A DNA stretch of 64,000 bases. Source: Azospirillum thermophilum (GTDB lineage: Bacteria > Pseudomonadota > Alphaproteobacteria > Azospirillales > Azospirillaceae). A program made the position numbers and the translations under genes. The notes under the pieces are model-generated. The model saw only the letters and a program-made list of their open reading frames with translations. It was not told where the DNA came from and searched no databases. The stretch is taken from positions 485,001 through 549,000 of the forward strand of contig NZ_CP029352.1 of NCBI RefSeq assembly GCF_003130795.1. The letters run 5' to 3'. Shown one piece after another: positions 29,391-39,792 of the stretch (positions within the stretch are counted from its first letter, which is position 1; every line of letters begins with the position of its first letter).

Positions 29391-30856
29391 ATGAGTTCCA
29401 CCGACCAATCCGTCCCCGCGGTCACCGTCCGGGCGCGCTGGCTGGCGACCGCGTCGGCGATGCTCGGCACCTTCTCCGTCGTGCTGGCGGCGACCATCCT
29501 CAACGTCGCCCTGCCGCAGCTGATGACCGTCTTCGCGGTGGACCGCCAGACGATCCAATGGCTGGTGACCGGCTTCCTCGCCGCGATGACCACCGCCATG
29601 CTGCTGAGCGCCTGGAGCGTCGAGCGCTTCGGCATCCGGGCGACCTTCGTGGCCGCCATGCTGGTCTTCAGCGCCGGCTCGCTGCTCGGCGCCGCCAGTC
29701 CGGGCGTCGCCTGGCTGATCGTCGCGCGCATCCTGCAGGGGGCGGCGGCCGGCATCGTCCAGCCGCTCGGCATGATGGTCATCTTCCGCGTCTTCCATCC
29801 GGCCGAGCGGGGGAAGGGCTTCGGCATCTATGGCCTGGGAGTGATCCTGGCGCCGTCCATCGCGCCGGTGCTCGGCGGGCTGCTGGTCGATCTCTTCTCC
29901 TGGCGCGCAACCTTCCTGGTGGCGCTGCCGGTCTGCCTCGTGGCGGTCCCATGGCGCTCGTCCATCTGCCGGGCCGCGGCGACGGGCTGCCGGCACGCCG
30001 CCTCGACCTTGCCGGGCTGCTGCTGCTGGCGGGAACGCTGGCCGTCCTGCTCTGGGCCCTGTCGCGCGGCCTGCAGATCGGCTGGGACGAGCCGGTGGTG
30101 CGCGGCGGCCTCACCGCCGGGGGCGCCGGGCTGATCACCTTCCTGCTGTGGGAGTGGTTCTGTCCCTTCCCGCTGCTGGAACTGCGGGTCTTCCGCTCGC
30201 GCTCCTTCGTCGGCGGCTTCGTGCTGACCCTGTCGATGGGCGGCGGGCTCTATGCCTCGACCTATCTGATCCCGCTCTATCTGCAGCAGGTCGGGCATCT
30301 GAGCGCCAGCACCGCCGGCCTGATGATGCTGCCGGCCGGCCTCGCCATGGCGGCGACCTTTCCCTTCGCCGGCCGCATGACCGACCGGGTGTCGCGGGCC
30401 ATCCCGATCCTGTGCGGCGGCCTCCTCTTCGCCGCCTCCTGCGTGCTGATCGCGCTGGCCGACCTCGGCACGGCCGTCATGCTGCTGGCCCTGTGGATCC
30501 TGCTCGGGCGCATCGGGCTCGGCCTGATGATGCCGCCGATCACCGCAGGCGCGCTGATGACGCTGGAGCCGCATCTGGTCCCACAGGCGTCGGGGGCGGT
30601 CAATTTCGGCCGCCAGCTCGGCGGGTCGTTCAGCGTCAGCCTGATCTCCATCGTGCTGGACGCCGCGGCGGGCACCCATGCCGCCGGCTATGCCCTGCTC
30701 GACGAGGCGGAGCGCCGGGCGGCGCTGGGTCACGGCTTCCACGTCGCCTTCCTCGCGCTGGCCGGCGTGCTGGCGCTCTCGCTGCTCGCCCTGCTGCTGA
30801 TGCCGAGGGGCCCCGCGCGGGACGCGCGGCAAGATGGTGCGCGGGACGCGCGCTAG
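29391..30856 (+). pseudogene. DHA2-type MFS multidrug exporter with single-base frameshift
   Basis: 14-TM-type drug:proton antiporter of the inner membrane. The first frame MSSTDQSVPAVTVRARWLAT to VALPVCLVAVP contains the MFS motif GRIxQGxxxG-like RILQGAAAGIVQPLG. At the CCC run 29948-29950 the protein continues in the next frame (MALVHLPGRGDGLPARRLDL) to LLMPRGPARDARQDGARDAR. One added C gives a product of about 489 residues with no other defect. As with the MATE gene, an undercalled homopolymer is likely. It forms an operon with marR. Confidence 0.8.
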
Positions 30857-30876
30857 AGAAATGCGCGTGACGCGCG
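30815..30876. repeat. three 24-bp-spaced GC palindromes
   Basis: GCGCGGGACGCGCG at 30815 and 30839 and GCGCGTGACGCGCG at 30863, spaced exactly 24 bases. They cover the exporter 3' end and its stop codon. They may act as a REP-like or terminator-like element. Confidence 0.6.
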
Positions 30877-30980
30877 GTAACGGCTGCACGGGGCGTTTGG
30901 CGGAGGGGCTGGACCTTGCCGCCCGCCTCGGGCGACCATGTCCGCCGGAAGGGGACCAACAAGAACCGAGGGAACCGAGC

Positions 30981-32426
30981 ATGAGGCAGTGCCTGAGCTT
31001 CTACATCGACGGCGGCTGGACCGAGCCCGCCGCGGGCGCGCGGCGCTTCGACGTCATCAATCCGGCGACGGAGCAGCCGTCCGGCGTCGTGGCGCTGGGC
31101 GGGGAGCCGGACGTGCAGCGCGCCGTGCAGGCAGCCCGCCGCGCCTTCGACCGCTTCTCGCAGAGCAGCCTGGACGAGCGGCTCGACCTGCTGGCCGCGA
31201 TCTGCGCCGCCTATGAGAAGCGCATGGACGACATGGCCGATGCCATCACCGAGGAGATGGGCGCGCCGCTCGCCGGCCTGTCGAAGCCCGCCCAGGCCAG
31301 GATGGGGCTGTCGCATTTCCAGCACGCCCTGCGCGTCGCCCGCGACTACCCGTTCGAGCGGATACACGGCACCACCCGCATCGTCCGCGAGCCCATCGGC
31401 GTCTGCGCGCTGATCACGCCGTGGAACTGGCCGATGAACCAGATCGCCTGCAAGGTTGCCCCGGCGCTGGCGGCCGGCTGCACCATGGTCCTGAAGCCCA
31501 GCGAGTTCGCCCCCTATTCGGCCCGTCTCTTCACGGAGATCCTGCACGAGGCCGGGGTGCCGGCCGGCGTCTACAACATGATCTTCGGCGACGGGGCGGA
31601 GATCGGTCCCGTCCTGTCCTCGCACCCGCTGGTCGACATGGTGTCGCTCACCGGCTCGACGCGGGCCGGCGCTTCGGTCCTCCACGCGGCGGCCGACGGC
31701 ATCAAGCGCGTCTCGCTGGAGCTGGGCGGCAAGTCGGCCAACATCCTGTGCGAGAGTGCCGATCTCACCCGCGCGGTCACGCATGGCGTGCGGTCGATGA
31801 TGTCCAACACCGGGCAGAGCTGCAACGCGCCGTCCCGCCTGTTCGTCCCCGCCGCCCGGCTGGCGGAGGTGGAGGCCCTGGCCGTCCAGGTCTGCGCCAA
31901 GCTGGTGGTCGGCGACCCGCGCAAGCCGGAGACCAATGTCGGTCCCATCGCCAACCGCCGCCAGTACGAGCGGGTGGTCGGCCTGATCCGCCAGGGCATC
32001 GAGGAGGGCGCGGTCCTGCTGTGCGGCGGACCGGAGCGGCCGGAGGGGCTCGATCGGGGCTTCTTCGTGCGCCCGACCGTGTTCAGCCGGGTCACCGACG
32101 ACATGACCGTCGTGCGGGAGGAGATCTTCGGCCCGGTGCTGGTCATCCGCCCCTATGACGATCTGGAGGAGGCGATCCGCAGCGCCAACGACACCCCCTA
32201 CGGCCTGTCGGGCTACGTGTCCGCCGGGACGGTGGAGGAGGCGAGGGCGGTCGCCCGCCGGCTGCGCACCGGCATGGTGCACCTGAACGGCGCCTCCGGC
32301 GACCTCGGCGCCCCCTTCGGCGGCTACAAGCAGTCGGGCATCGGGCGCGAGTGGGGCGAGGCCGGCTTCGAGGAGTTCCTGGAGACCAAGTCGCTGTTCG
32401 GCAGCGAGCCGGCTCCGGCGAAGTAG
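30981..32426 (+). CDS. NAD(P)-dependent aldehyde dehydrogenase
   Basis: 481 residues. Oxidises an aldehyde to the acid in the cytoplasm. It has the ALDH landmarks TPWNWPMNQI near residue 140, SLELGGKSAN with the general-base Glu near 245, NTGQSCNAPSR with the nucleophile Cys near 280, and EEIFGPVLVI near 380. A GAGGGA ribosome site precedes the ATG at 30981; an upstream in-frame start would add unrelated sequence. The substrate cannot be deduced. The stop is TAG. Confidence 0.88.
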   Translation: MRQCLSFYIDGGWTEPAAGARRFDVINPATEQPSGVVALGGEPDVQRAVQAARRAFDRFSQSSLDERLDLLAAICAAYEKRMDDMADAITEEMGAPLAGLSKPAQARMGLSHFQHALRVARDYPFERIHGTTRIVREPIGVCALITPWNWPMNQIACKVAPALAAGCTMVLKPSEFAPYSARLFTEILHEAGVPAGVYNMIFGDGAEIGPVLSSHPLVDMVSLTGSTRAGASVLHAAADGIKRVSLELGGKSANILCESADLTRAVTHGVRSMMSNTGQSCNAPSRLFVPAARLAEVEALAVQVCAKLVVGDPRKPETNVGPIANRRQYERVVGLIRQGIEEGAVLLCGGPERPEGLDRGFFVRPTVFSRVTDDMTVVREEIFGPVLVIRPYDDLEEAIRSANDTPYGLSGYVSAGTVEEARAVARRLRTGMVHLNGASGDLGAPFGGYKQSGIGREWGEAGFEEFLETKSLFGSEPAPAK

Positions 32427-32548
32427 GGCGACCGGAGGCGAGGGCGGGGCCGCGGCGGTCTTTGCTGCGCGGTCCCTTTTGTTTTGGTGGCGGGAGCCGA
32501 AAGCGCTGCCGGGCTGTTGTGCGCTCGGACGCTGACGGAGTTGCCCAG

Positions 32549-33721
32549 ATGAAGCCCTGCCGCCGCCTTTCCCTTGCCGTCCTGGCCGCCCTGTCGCTCG
32601 GGACGGCGGGTGTCGCCGCGCAGCAGCCGCAGGGCGGGCCGCCGCCCGCGGTGACGACGGCCCCGGTGGAAAGCCGGGACGTGGCGCCCTCGTCCGAGTT
32701 CATCGGCCGCGTCGCCGCCATCCAGTCCTTCGATGCGCGGGCGCGCGTCGAGGGGGCGGTCGAGAAGGTGGTGTTCCAGGAAGGGCAGGACGTCCGCGAG
32801 GGCGACCTGCTCTACGCCATCGAGCAGGGGCCCTTCCAGGCGTCGCTCGACAGCGCCAAGGCCCAGCTTGCCAGTGCCGAGGCCAAGCTGCGCGAGGCCG
32901 AGCGGGCCTTCAACCGGGCGGGCGAACTGCGCGAGCGCGGCAACGTCTCGCAGGCGCAGTACGACCAGGCACTGGCCGAGCGCGACGCCGCCCAGGCCGG
33001 CGTCCTGCAGGCCCAGGCGCAGGTCCGCACCGCCGAGCTGAACCTCGGCTATACCCGCGTGACCAGCCCGATCGACGGGCGGGTCGGCGCCACGGCGGTG
33101 ACGCAGGGCAACCTCGTCAATCCCGCCACCGGCGTGCTGGCCACGGTGGTGCAGCTCGACCCCATCCGGGTGGTCTTCTCGGTCAGCGACCGCGACCTGC
33201 TGGCGACCCAGCGCCAGTTCGACGTGCGCTCCCCCGCCGATGCGGTCGACAAGTTCATCCCGACGCTGCGCTTTTCCGACGGCTCCGATTACGGCGAGGT
33301 CGGCAAGGTGGAGTTCGTCGACAACCGCATCGACCCGCAGACCGGAACCATCGGCATCCGCGCCCTCTTCCCGAACCCGCAGCGCCTTTTGCTGCCCGGC
33401 CAGTTCGTGACGGTGCGCGTGCGGCGCGACGAGCCGGAGCAGCGCCCCGTCGTCCCGGTCGCCGCGATCCAGCAGGACCAGCAGGGCCGCTACGTGCTGG
33501 TGCTCGACCAGGACAACCGGGTGCAGCAGCGCCGCATCGAGGTCGGCCCGCAGATCGAGCAGGTGATCGCGGTGGAGAAGGGGCTGAACCCCGGCGAAAC
33601 CGTCCTGGTGGACGGCGTGCAGAAGGTGCGGCCGGGCATGACGGTGCAGCCGGTCGCCTCCAGCCAGACGGCCGAGCGACCCGACGCCCCGCGCAAGGGC
33701 GCCCCCCGCAAGGGGGAGTAA
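32549..33721 (+). CDS. RND efflux periplasmic adaptor (AcrA/MexA type)
   Basis: About 390 residues. A signal peptide of about 24 residues ([16 protein letters not shown]) comes first. A lipoyl half motif ([20 protein letters not shown]), a coiled-coil hairpin ([20 protein letters not shown]), a beta-barrel ([20 protein letters not shown]) and the C-terminal membrane-proximal domain follow. It links the inner-membrane pump to an outer-membrane channel. The start ATG at 32549 has GACGGAG eight bases upstream. The pump gene follows by 4 bp. No TolC gene is adjacent. Confidence 0.92.
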   Translation: MKPCRRLSLAVLAALSLGTAGVAAQQPQGGPPPAVTTAPVESRDVAPSSEFIGRVAAIQSFDARARVEGAVEKVVFQEGQDVREGDLLYAIEQGPFQASLDSAKAQLASAEAKLREAERAFNRAGELRERGNVSQAQYDQALAERDAAQAGVLQAQAQVRTAELNLGYTRVTSPIDGRVGATAVTQGNLVNPATGVLATVVQLDPIRVVFSVSDRDLLATQRQFDVRSPADAVDKFIPTLRFSDGSDYGEVGKVEFVDNRIDPQTGTIGIRALFPNPQRLLLPGQFVTVRVRRDEPEQRPVVPVAAIQQDQQGRYVLVLDQDNRVQQRRIEVGPQIEQVIAVEKGLNPGETVLVDGVQKVRPGMTVQPVASSQTAERPDAPRKGAPRKGE

Positions 33722-33725
33722 GCCG

Positions 33726-36700
33726 ATGTTCTCCGCCCTGTTCATCCGGCGCCCGAACCTCGCCATCGTCATCGCCGTCGTCACGCTGATCGCCGGCCTG
33801 CTCGCCCTCGTCGCCATCCCGGTGGCGCAGTATCCGCCGATCACCCCGCCCTCGGTGCAGGTGACCGCCAACTATCCCGGGGCAAACGCCCAGGTCGTGG
33901 CGGAGAGCGTCGCCGCCCCGATCGAGACGCAGGTGAACGGCGTGGAAGGCATGCTCTACATGTCCTCCACCAGCACCGACACGGGCAACTACCAGCTCAC
34001 CGTCACCTTCGCGCCGGGCACCGATCCGGACATCGCCGCCGTCAACGTGCAGAACCGCATGTCGCTGGCGACGCCCACCCTGCCGTCGGAGGTCAGCCGC
34101 CAGGGCGTCACCGTGCGCCGGCAGTCCTCGAACATGCTGATGGCGGTCAACATCTACTCGCCCGACAGCAAGTACGACGCGATCTTCATCTCGAACTACG
34201 CCAGCATCAACCTGCGCGACGCCATCGCGCGGGTGAACGGCGTCGGCGATGCCCAGGTGCTGGGCGCGCTGAACTACTCCATGCGCATCTGGATGAACCC
34301 GGACCGCATGGCGGCGCTGGGCATCGCCGCGTCGGACGTGGTCGGCGCCATCCAGCAGCAGAACATCCAGGCCTCCGCCGGCCAGATCGGCGCGCCCCCG
34401 GTGCAGGGCGACCAGCAGCAGCAACTGACCATCCTGGCCCGCGGCCGGCTGGACGATCCGAAGCAGTTCGGCGACATCATCATCCGCACCAACGAGAATG
34501 GCGGCGTGGTCCGGCTGCGCGACGTGGCGCGGGTGGAGCTGGGCGCCCAGACCTACAGCGCCTCGTCCAAGCTCAACGGATCGCCGGCGGCGACGCTGGT
34601 CGTCTACCAGTCGCCCGGCGCCAACGCGCTGGACGTCGCCAACGCCGTGCGGGCGGAGCTCGACCGGCTGTCGCAGCGCTTCCCCGAGGGGATCGAGTAC
34701 GCCGTCGTCTTCAACACCACCAACTTCGTGACCGCGACGATCGAGGAGATCGTGCTGACGCTCGGCATCACCTTCCTGCTGGTGGTGGCGGTCATCTACG
34801 TCTTCCTGCAGGACTGGCGGGCGACGCTGATCCCGACGCTGGCGATCCCCGTGTCGATCATCGGCGTCTTCGCGGTGCTGCTGGCGCTCGGCTACAGCGC
34901 CAACACCATCACGCTGTTCGCGCTGATCCTCGCCATCGGCCTCGTCGTCGACGACGCCATCGTGGTGGTGGAGAATGTCCGGCGCGTGATGGAGGAGCAT
35001 CCCGAGCTCTCCCCGCCCGAGGCGGCGCGGCAGGCGATGGGGCAGGTGACCGGCGCCATCGTCGCCTCCACCCTGGTGCTGGCCGCCGTCTTCATACCCG
35101 TGGCCTTCCTGCCGGGCATCACGGGGCAGCTCTACCGCCAGTTCGCGGTCACCATTTCCGCCTCCTTCATCATCTCGGGCATCAACTCCCTGACGCTGAG
35201 CCCGGCGCTCTGCGGACTGCTGCTGCGCCCGCCGGGACGGCCCTGGCGGCCGCTCGCCGCCTTCAACGGCGGGGTCGAGCGGGTGCGCGGCGGCTATGGC
35301 CGGCTGGTGCACGGGCTCGGGCGGCGGCTGGCGGTGGGGCTGGTCCTGTTCGCGGCGATCACCGCGGGGGCCTTCCTGCTGCTGCGCTCGCTGCCCACTG
35401 CCTTCCTGCCGGCGGAGGACCAGGGCTACTTCTTCGTCAACGTCCAGCTTCCCAGTGCCGCCGCCCTGACGCGGACGGAGCCGGCGATGGACCGCATCGC
35501 CGCGCTGGTGAAGGACACGCCGGGCGTCGCCGACACCATCGCGGTGTCCGGCTACAGCATCCTGAGCGGCCAGGGCTCCAACGTCGGCCTGATCATCGCC
35601 GCGCTGAAGCCCTGGTCGGAGCGCGGGGCCGACCAGACGGTGGACGCCATCCTGGGGCGGCTTCGCCCGCAGTTCGCCGCCATGCCGGAAGCGACGATCA
35701 CCGCCTTCAACCCGCCCTCCATCCCCGGCCTCGGCGCCACCGGCGGCTTCGACCTGCGGGTCCAGGCGACCGGCGGGCAATCGCCGCAGGACCTGGGATC
35801 GGTGTTGCGCGGGCTGATGGTGGCGGCCAACCAGGACCCGAACCTGCGCGCCGTCTTCAGCACCTTCTCTGCCGACGTGCCGCACCTCTACGTCGACCTC
35901 GACCGCACGCGGGCGTCGCTGCTGGGGGTGACGCCGGGCGACGTCTTCACGACGCTGCAGGCCCATCTCGGTTCGGTCTACGTCAACGACTTCAACCTGT
36001 ACGGCCGGGTCTTCCAGGTGAAGGTCCAGGACGAGGCCGACTTCCGCGAGCAGGCGGAGGCGATCGACCAGCTCTACGTCCGCAGCGCCAGCGGCGACAT
36101 GGTGCCGCTGCGCACGCTTGTCACCATCCGCACGGTGCCGGCGCCGGACAGCATCACCCGCTACAACCAGTTCCTCTCGGCCTCGGTGAACGGGCAGGGG
36201 GCGCCGGGCATCAGTTCCGGCCAGGCGTTGCAGGCGATGCAGCAGGTGGCGGACCGTACCCTGCCGCCAGGCTATGCCACGGAGTGGTCCGGCCTGTCCT
36301 ATCAGGAGAGCCGGGTCGGCAACCAGGGCATCCTCGTGTTCGGCCTCGCCCTGCTGTTCGGCTATCTGTTCCTGGTGGCGCAGTACGAGGACTGGCTGAT
36401 CCCGCTGGCGGTGCTGCTGTCGGTGGCGGTGGCCGTGCTGGGGGCCGGGGCCGCGCTGTGGATCGCCGGCATTCCCAACGACGTCTATGCGCAGATCGGC
36501 CTCGTCCTGCTGGTGGGCCTCGCCGCCAAGAACGCCATCCTGATCGTGGAGTTCGCCCGCGAACAGAGGGCGGCCGGCCTGTCGATCATCGACGCGGCGG
36601 TGACGGGTGCGCGCCAGCGCTTCCGCGCGGTGCTGATGACCGCCTTCGCCTTCATCCTCGGCACGGTTCCGCTGCTGGTGGCGACCGGCGCGGGAGCGGC

Positions 36701-36866
36701 CAGCCGGCGGTCCATCGGCACCACCGTCTTCGGCGGCATGGTGGCGGCGACGGCGATCGGCATCCTCTTCGTGCCCGTGCTGTTCGTCGCCTTCCAATAT
36801 CTGACCGAGCGGCTTCATCGCAGGAAAGCCGTCCCTCCCGCCCCGTCGCCGAGCCCGGCGGAGTGA
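33726..36866 (+). CDS. RND multidrug efflux pump, HAE1 family (AcrB/MexB type)
   Basis: 1046 residues, proton-driven trimeric drug pump. It starts [20 protein letters not shown]. It has TM blocks in the two halves with the conserved Asp pair in TM4 ([14 protein letters not shown]), the HAE1 motif [20 protein letters not shown], and [20 protein letters not shown] in the second half. The operon with the adaptor is clear. Substrates cannot be predicted. Confidence 0.95.
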   Translation: MFSALFIRRPNLAIVIAVVTLIAGLLALVAIPVAQYPPITPPSVQVTANYPGANAQVVAESVAAPIETQVNGVEGMLYMSSTSTDTGNYQLTVTFAPGTDPDIAAVNVQNRMSLATPTLPSEVSRQGVTVRRQSSNMLMAVNIYSPDSKYDAIFISNYASINLRDAIARVNGVGDAQVLGALNYSMRIWMNPDRMAALGIAASDVVGAIQQQNIQASAGQIGAPPVQGDQQQQLTILARGRLDDPKQFGDIIIRTNENGGVVRLRDVARVELGAQTYSASSKLNGSPAATLVVYQSPGANALDVANAVRAELDRLSQRFPEGIEYAVVFNTTNFVTATIEEIVLTLGITFLLVVAVIYVFLQDWRATLIPTLAIPVSIIGVFAVLLALGYSANTITLFALILAIGLVVDDAIVVVENVRRVMEEHPELSPPEAARQAMGQVTGAIVASTLVLAAVFIPVAFLPGITGQLYRQFAVTISASFIISGINSLTLSPALCGLLLRPPGRPWRPLAAFNGGVERVRGGYGRLVHGLGRRLAVGLVLFAAITAGAFLLLRSLPTAFLPAEDQGYFFVNVQLPSAAALTRTEPAMDRIAALVKDTPGVADTIAVSGYSILSGQGSNVGLIIAALKPWSERGADQTVDAILGRLRPQFAAMPEATITAFNPPSIPGLGATGGFDLRVQATGGQSPQDLGSVLRGLMVAANQDPNLRAVFSTFSADVPHLYVDLDRTRASLLGVTPGDVFTTLQAHLGSVYVNDFNLYGRVFQVKVQDEADFREQAEAIDQLYVRSASGDMVPLRTLVTIRTVPAPDSITRYNQFLSASVNGQGAPGISSGQALQAMQQVADRTLPPGYATEWSGLSYQESRVGNQGILVFGLALLFGYLFLVAQYEDWLIPLAVLLSVAVAVLGAGAALWIAGIPNDVYAQIGLVLLVGLAAKNAILIVEFAREQRAAGLSIIDAAVTGARQRFRAVLMTAFAFILGTVPLLVATGAGAASRRSIGTTVFGGMVAATAIGILFVPVLFVAFQYLTERLHRRKAVPPAPSPSPAE

Positions 36867-37036
36867 GAGGCGCATCCTTCAACCGGAGGTAAGTGGTCTG
36901 ACCATGTAGTTTAGGGGTGTCTGATATGTCCGCGGTGCAGTTGTTGCCGTGGAACCGGGGGGCCTATTAGTCGCTGGTCGGGCAATGGAAGTAATGGTTT
37001 GCGGCCCCCACGAATAATAATCGAAGGAAACCCCTG

Positions 37037-38545
37037 ATGTACCGCGATAGAATCCGGATGAAATCCCTGTGGGGCAAGGTGGTCACGCCGGAGGAGGCCG
37101 CCCTCCTCATCAAGGACGGCATGACCATCGGCATGAGCGGCTTCACCCGGGCCGGCGACGCCAAGGCCGTCCCGCTGGCGCTGGCCGAACGCGCCGCCAA
37201 CGAGCGGATCAAGATCACGCTGATGACCGGCGCCTCGCTCGGCAACGACGTGGACAAGATCCTGACGGAGGCCGGCGTGCTGGCCCGCCGCCTGCCCTTC
37301 CAGGCCGACCCGGTGCTGCGCAAGGCGATCAACCGCGGCGAAGTGATGTTCGTCGACCAGCACCTCTCGGAAACGGTGGAGCTTCTGCGCTCGCGCCAGA
37401 TGGGACCGGTCGACGTGGCGGTGATCGAGGCCTGCGCCATCACCGACACCGGCGGCATCGTCCCGACCACCTCCATCGGCAATTCGGCCACCTTCGCCAT
37501 CCTGGCGGAGAAGGTGATCGTCGAGCTGAACCTGACCCAACCGCTCGACCTCGAAGGGATGCACGACGTCTACATCCCGACGCGCCGTCCCTTCCGCGAG
37601 CCGATCCCGGTGGTGACGGCGGAGAGCCGGGCGGGCCTGCCCTATATCCCGATCGATCCGTCGAAGATCGCCGCCATCGTGGTGACGCGCAAGCAGGACA
37701 GCTCCGCCAGCATCCTGCCGCCGGACGACGACACCAGGGCGATCGCCGGCCACCTGATCGAGTTCTTCGACCGCGAGGTGCGGCAGGGACGGCTCGGCCG
37801 TTCGCTGAACCCGCTGCAGGCGGGCATCGGCACCATCGCCAACGCCGTGCTGCACGGGCTGATCGACGGGCCGTTCCACGACCTGACCATGTACAGCGAG
37901 GTCCTGCAGGACAGCACCTTCGAGCTGTTCGACGCCGGCAAGCTGACCTTCGCGTCGGGCTCCTCCATCACGCTCAGCGCCGGCAAATATGCCGAGGTGC
38001 TGCCCAGGATCGGGTCCTACAAGGGGCGGCTGCTGCTGCGTCCGCAGGAGATCTCCAACCATCCGGAGGTCATCCGGCGGCTTGGCGTCATCGGCATCAA
38101 CACGGCGCTGGAGTGCGACATCTACGGCAACGTCAACTCCACGCATGTCAACGGCACCCACATGATGAACGGCATCGGCGGGTCGGGCGACTTCGCCCGC
38201 AACTGCCACCTCGCCGTCTTCGTGACCAAGTCGCTGGCCAAGGACGGCGCCATTTCCAGCGTGGTGCCGATGGTCACCCACGTCGACCACAACGAGCATG
38301 ACGTGGACGTGCTGGTGACCGAGACCGGTCTCGCCGACCTGCGCGGGCTGGCGCCGCGCGAGCGGGCGGAGACGATCATCCGCAACTGCGTCCATCCCAG
38401 CTATCGCGAGTTGGCGATGGACTACTTCCGCCGGGCGACCCAGCGCGGCGGCCACACGCCGCACCTGCTGGAGGAGGCCTTCTCCTGGCACCTGCGCTAC
38501 CAGCAGACCGGCAGCATGCTGACGAGGACGGTGGCCGCGGAGTAG
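37037..38545 (+). CDS. acetyl-CoA hydrolase / succinyl-CoA:acetate CoA-transferase
   Basis: 502 residues of the AarC/ScpC/Ach1 family, cytoplasmic. Family blocks are GMTIGMSGFTRAGDAKAVP, VIEACAITDTGGIVPTTSIG, GIGTIANAVLHGLIDGPFHD, the catalytic Glu in LTMYSEVLQDSTFELFDAG, and GIGGSGDFARNCHLAVFVTK. It exchanges CoA between acetate and succinate or hydrolyses acetyl-CoA, tuning the acetate pool. The ATG is preceded by GAAGGAAA. A strong terminator follows. The stop is TAG. Confidence 0.92.
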   Translation: MYRDRIRMKSLWGKVVTPEEAALLIKDGMTIGMSGFTRAGDAKAVPLALAERAANERIKITLMTGASLGNDVDKILTEAGVLARRLPFQADPVLRKAINRGEVMFVDQHLSETVELLRSRQMGPVDVAVIEACAITDTGGIVPTTSIGNSATFAILAEKVIVELNLTQPLDLEGMHDVYIPTRRPFREPIPVVTAESRAGLPYIPIDPSKIAAIVVTRKQDSSASILPPDDDTRAIAGHLIEFFDREVRQGRLGRSLNPLQAGIGTIANAVLHGLIDGPFHDLTMYSEVLQDSTFELFDAGKLTFASGSSITLSAGKYAEVLPRIGSYKGRLLLRPQEISNHPEVIRRLGVIGINTALECDIYGNVNSTHVNGTHMMNGIGGSGDFARNCHLAVFVTKSLAKDGAISSVVPMVTHVDHNEHDVDVLVTETGLADLRGLAPRERAETIIRNCVHPSYRELAMDYFRRATQRGGHTPHLLEEAFSWHLRYQQTGSMLTRTVAAE

Positions 38546-38569
38546 GACGCTCGGTCATCCGGCTGAAAC

Positions 38570-38603
38570 GAAAGGGCCGCGCCCAGATCGGCGCGGCCCT
38601 TTC
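38570..38603 (+). terminator. strong rho-independent terminator
   Basis: GAAAGGGCCGCGCC (38570-38583), loop CAGATC, GGCGCGGCCCTTTC (38590-38603), a perfect 14-bp stem with A/T ends, so it can work on both strands. Confidence 0.9.
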
Positions 38604-38610
38604 GCTGTCT

Positions 38611-38814
38611 TCAGGCTCCGGTGCCGCTGGCTGACGGCTGACCGGCGTGCCTTTCAAGGTACATCAGCAGAGCCGGATAGTAGTGCTTCCGGGTTGCCGA
38701 GATGCGCTGGCAATAGCGCCGCGCCTCCCCTCTGCGAATCCAAGCGTCTAGCTCGCCGCTCTGTCGCTTTTGCGCGACCATGCGGTCGATCTTGTCGAGA
38801 ATTTTGTGGAGCAC
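38611..38814 (-). CDS. small basic hypothetical protein
   Basis: About 67 residues from a GTG: HKILDKIDRMVAQKRQSG, ELDAWIRRGEARRYCQRISA, TRKHYYPALLMYLERHAGQP. It looks helical and basic with no known domain. A longer open frame extends to 38976, but the first part is not protein-like; the GTG at 38812-38814 follows GAGAGAAC. It is convergent with the CoA-transferase gene and shares its terminator. Function unknown. Confidence 0.5.
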   Translation of the reverse strand: MLHKILDKIDRMVAQKRQSGELDAWIRRGEARRYCQRISATRKHYYPALLMYLERHAGQPSASGTGA

Positions 38815-38996
38815 CGTTCTCTCTCGTTTGTCCTTGTCTTCCGTCGCGCACGGTCTTCTTGGCCGGACCGGCGGGGAACACCTGATTATTATGGTCAAGC
38901 TTTCCGGGAGGAGGCGTGCGTAATCGACATGCCAAGCATGCCGCATCGCACAATGACGAATGCCGCCGCTGGACAAGCTGAACCGGTCACAGGTAG

Positions 38997-39039
38997 CTTT
39001 ATGTCATGCCAATTTGAATTATTGGCATAGGACATAAAG
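38997..39039. promoter_or_regulatory. large inverted repeat upstream of the amidotransferase gene
   Basis: CTTTATGTC-ATGCCAAT (38997-39013), spacer TTGAATT, ATTGGCAT (39021-39028), AG, GACATAAAG (39031-39039): 17-bp arms broken only by a two-base bulge. It ends 31 bp before the next start. A dimeric regulator operator is likely. Confidence 0.6.
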
Positions 39040-39070
39040 CGGGACAGGGATGGCGTGAGGAGGGTGGAGC

Positions 39071-39781
39071 ATGCTGAAGACCGCGGTGGCGATCCGACAT
39101 GTGCAGTTCGAGGATCTCGGCAGCTTCGAGGAGGTGCTCGAGCGGCGCGGCTACAGGGTTCACTACTATGACGCGGGGGTCGATCCGCTCTGGACGCTGG
39201 AGCCGGTGAAGACCGAATTGCTGGTGGTCCTCGGCGGACCCATCGGCGCCTACGAGGAGGCCGGCTATCCGTTCCTGGAGGAGGAGCTGCGGCTCCTGCA
39301 GGCGCGGCTGGCCGCCGGGCGTCCGACCATGGGGATCTGCCTGGGGGCGCAGCTCATGGCCCGCGCGCTCGGTGCCAAGGTCTATCCGGGTCCCTGGCCC
39401 GAGATCGGCTTCGCGCCGATCCGGCTGACGGCGGAGGGACGGGAGTCCTGCCTGGCGCCATTCGCGGAGGAGGGGGCGACGGTCCTGCACTGGCACGGCG
39501 ATACCTTCGACCTGCCGGACGGTGCGGTCCGCCTCGCCTCTACCGCGGTCTGCCGCAATCAGGCCTTCGCCTGGGGGCGCAACGCCATTGCCTTCCAGTT
39601 CCACCCCGAGGCCCGGCTGGCGGGGTTCGAGCGCTGGCTGATCGGCCATGCCTGCGAGATCGCCAGGACGGAGGGCGTTACCGTACCCGGCCTGCGGGCC
39701 GACGCCGACCGGCATGCCCCGGCCATCGAGGAGCGGGCGGCGCGCTGCCTGTCCCGCTGGCTGGACGGGCTGGACGTCTGA
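39071..39781 (+). CDS. class I glutamine amidotransferase (GMP-synthase-like)
   Basis: 236 residues, a single GATase domain. The nucleophile elbow GICLGAQLMARALGAKVYPG (Cys near residue 98), His-Glu in AFQFHPEARLAGF and the oxyanion LVVLGGPIGAYEE are all in place. Free-standing members transfer or hydrolyse glutamine amide for a partner enzyme or degrade gamma-glutamyl compounds; the partner is not visible here. It is convergent with the ABC exporter gene. Confidence 0.88.
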   Translation: MLKTAVAIRHVQFEDLGSFEEVLERRGYRVHYYDAGVDPLWTLEPVKTELLVVLGGPIGAYEEAGYPFLEEELRLLQARLAAGRPTMGICLGAQLMARALGAKVYPGPWPEIGFAPIRLTAEGRESCLAPFAEEGATVLHWHGDTFDLPDGAVRLASTAVCRNQAFAWGRNAIAFQFHPEARLAGFERWLIGHACEIARTEGVTVPGLRADADRHAPAIEERAARCLSRWLDGLDV

Positions 39782-39792
39782 CCGCAGGGGAA

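Noticed and set aside
33255..36875. A 1206-codon open frame opposite the RND pump
   Set aside because: Shadow of the pump's codon bias; sequence is His/Arg/Asp-rich filler with no family.
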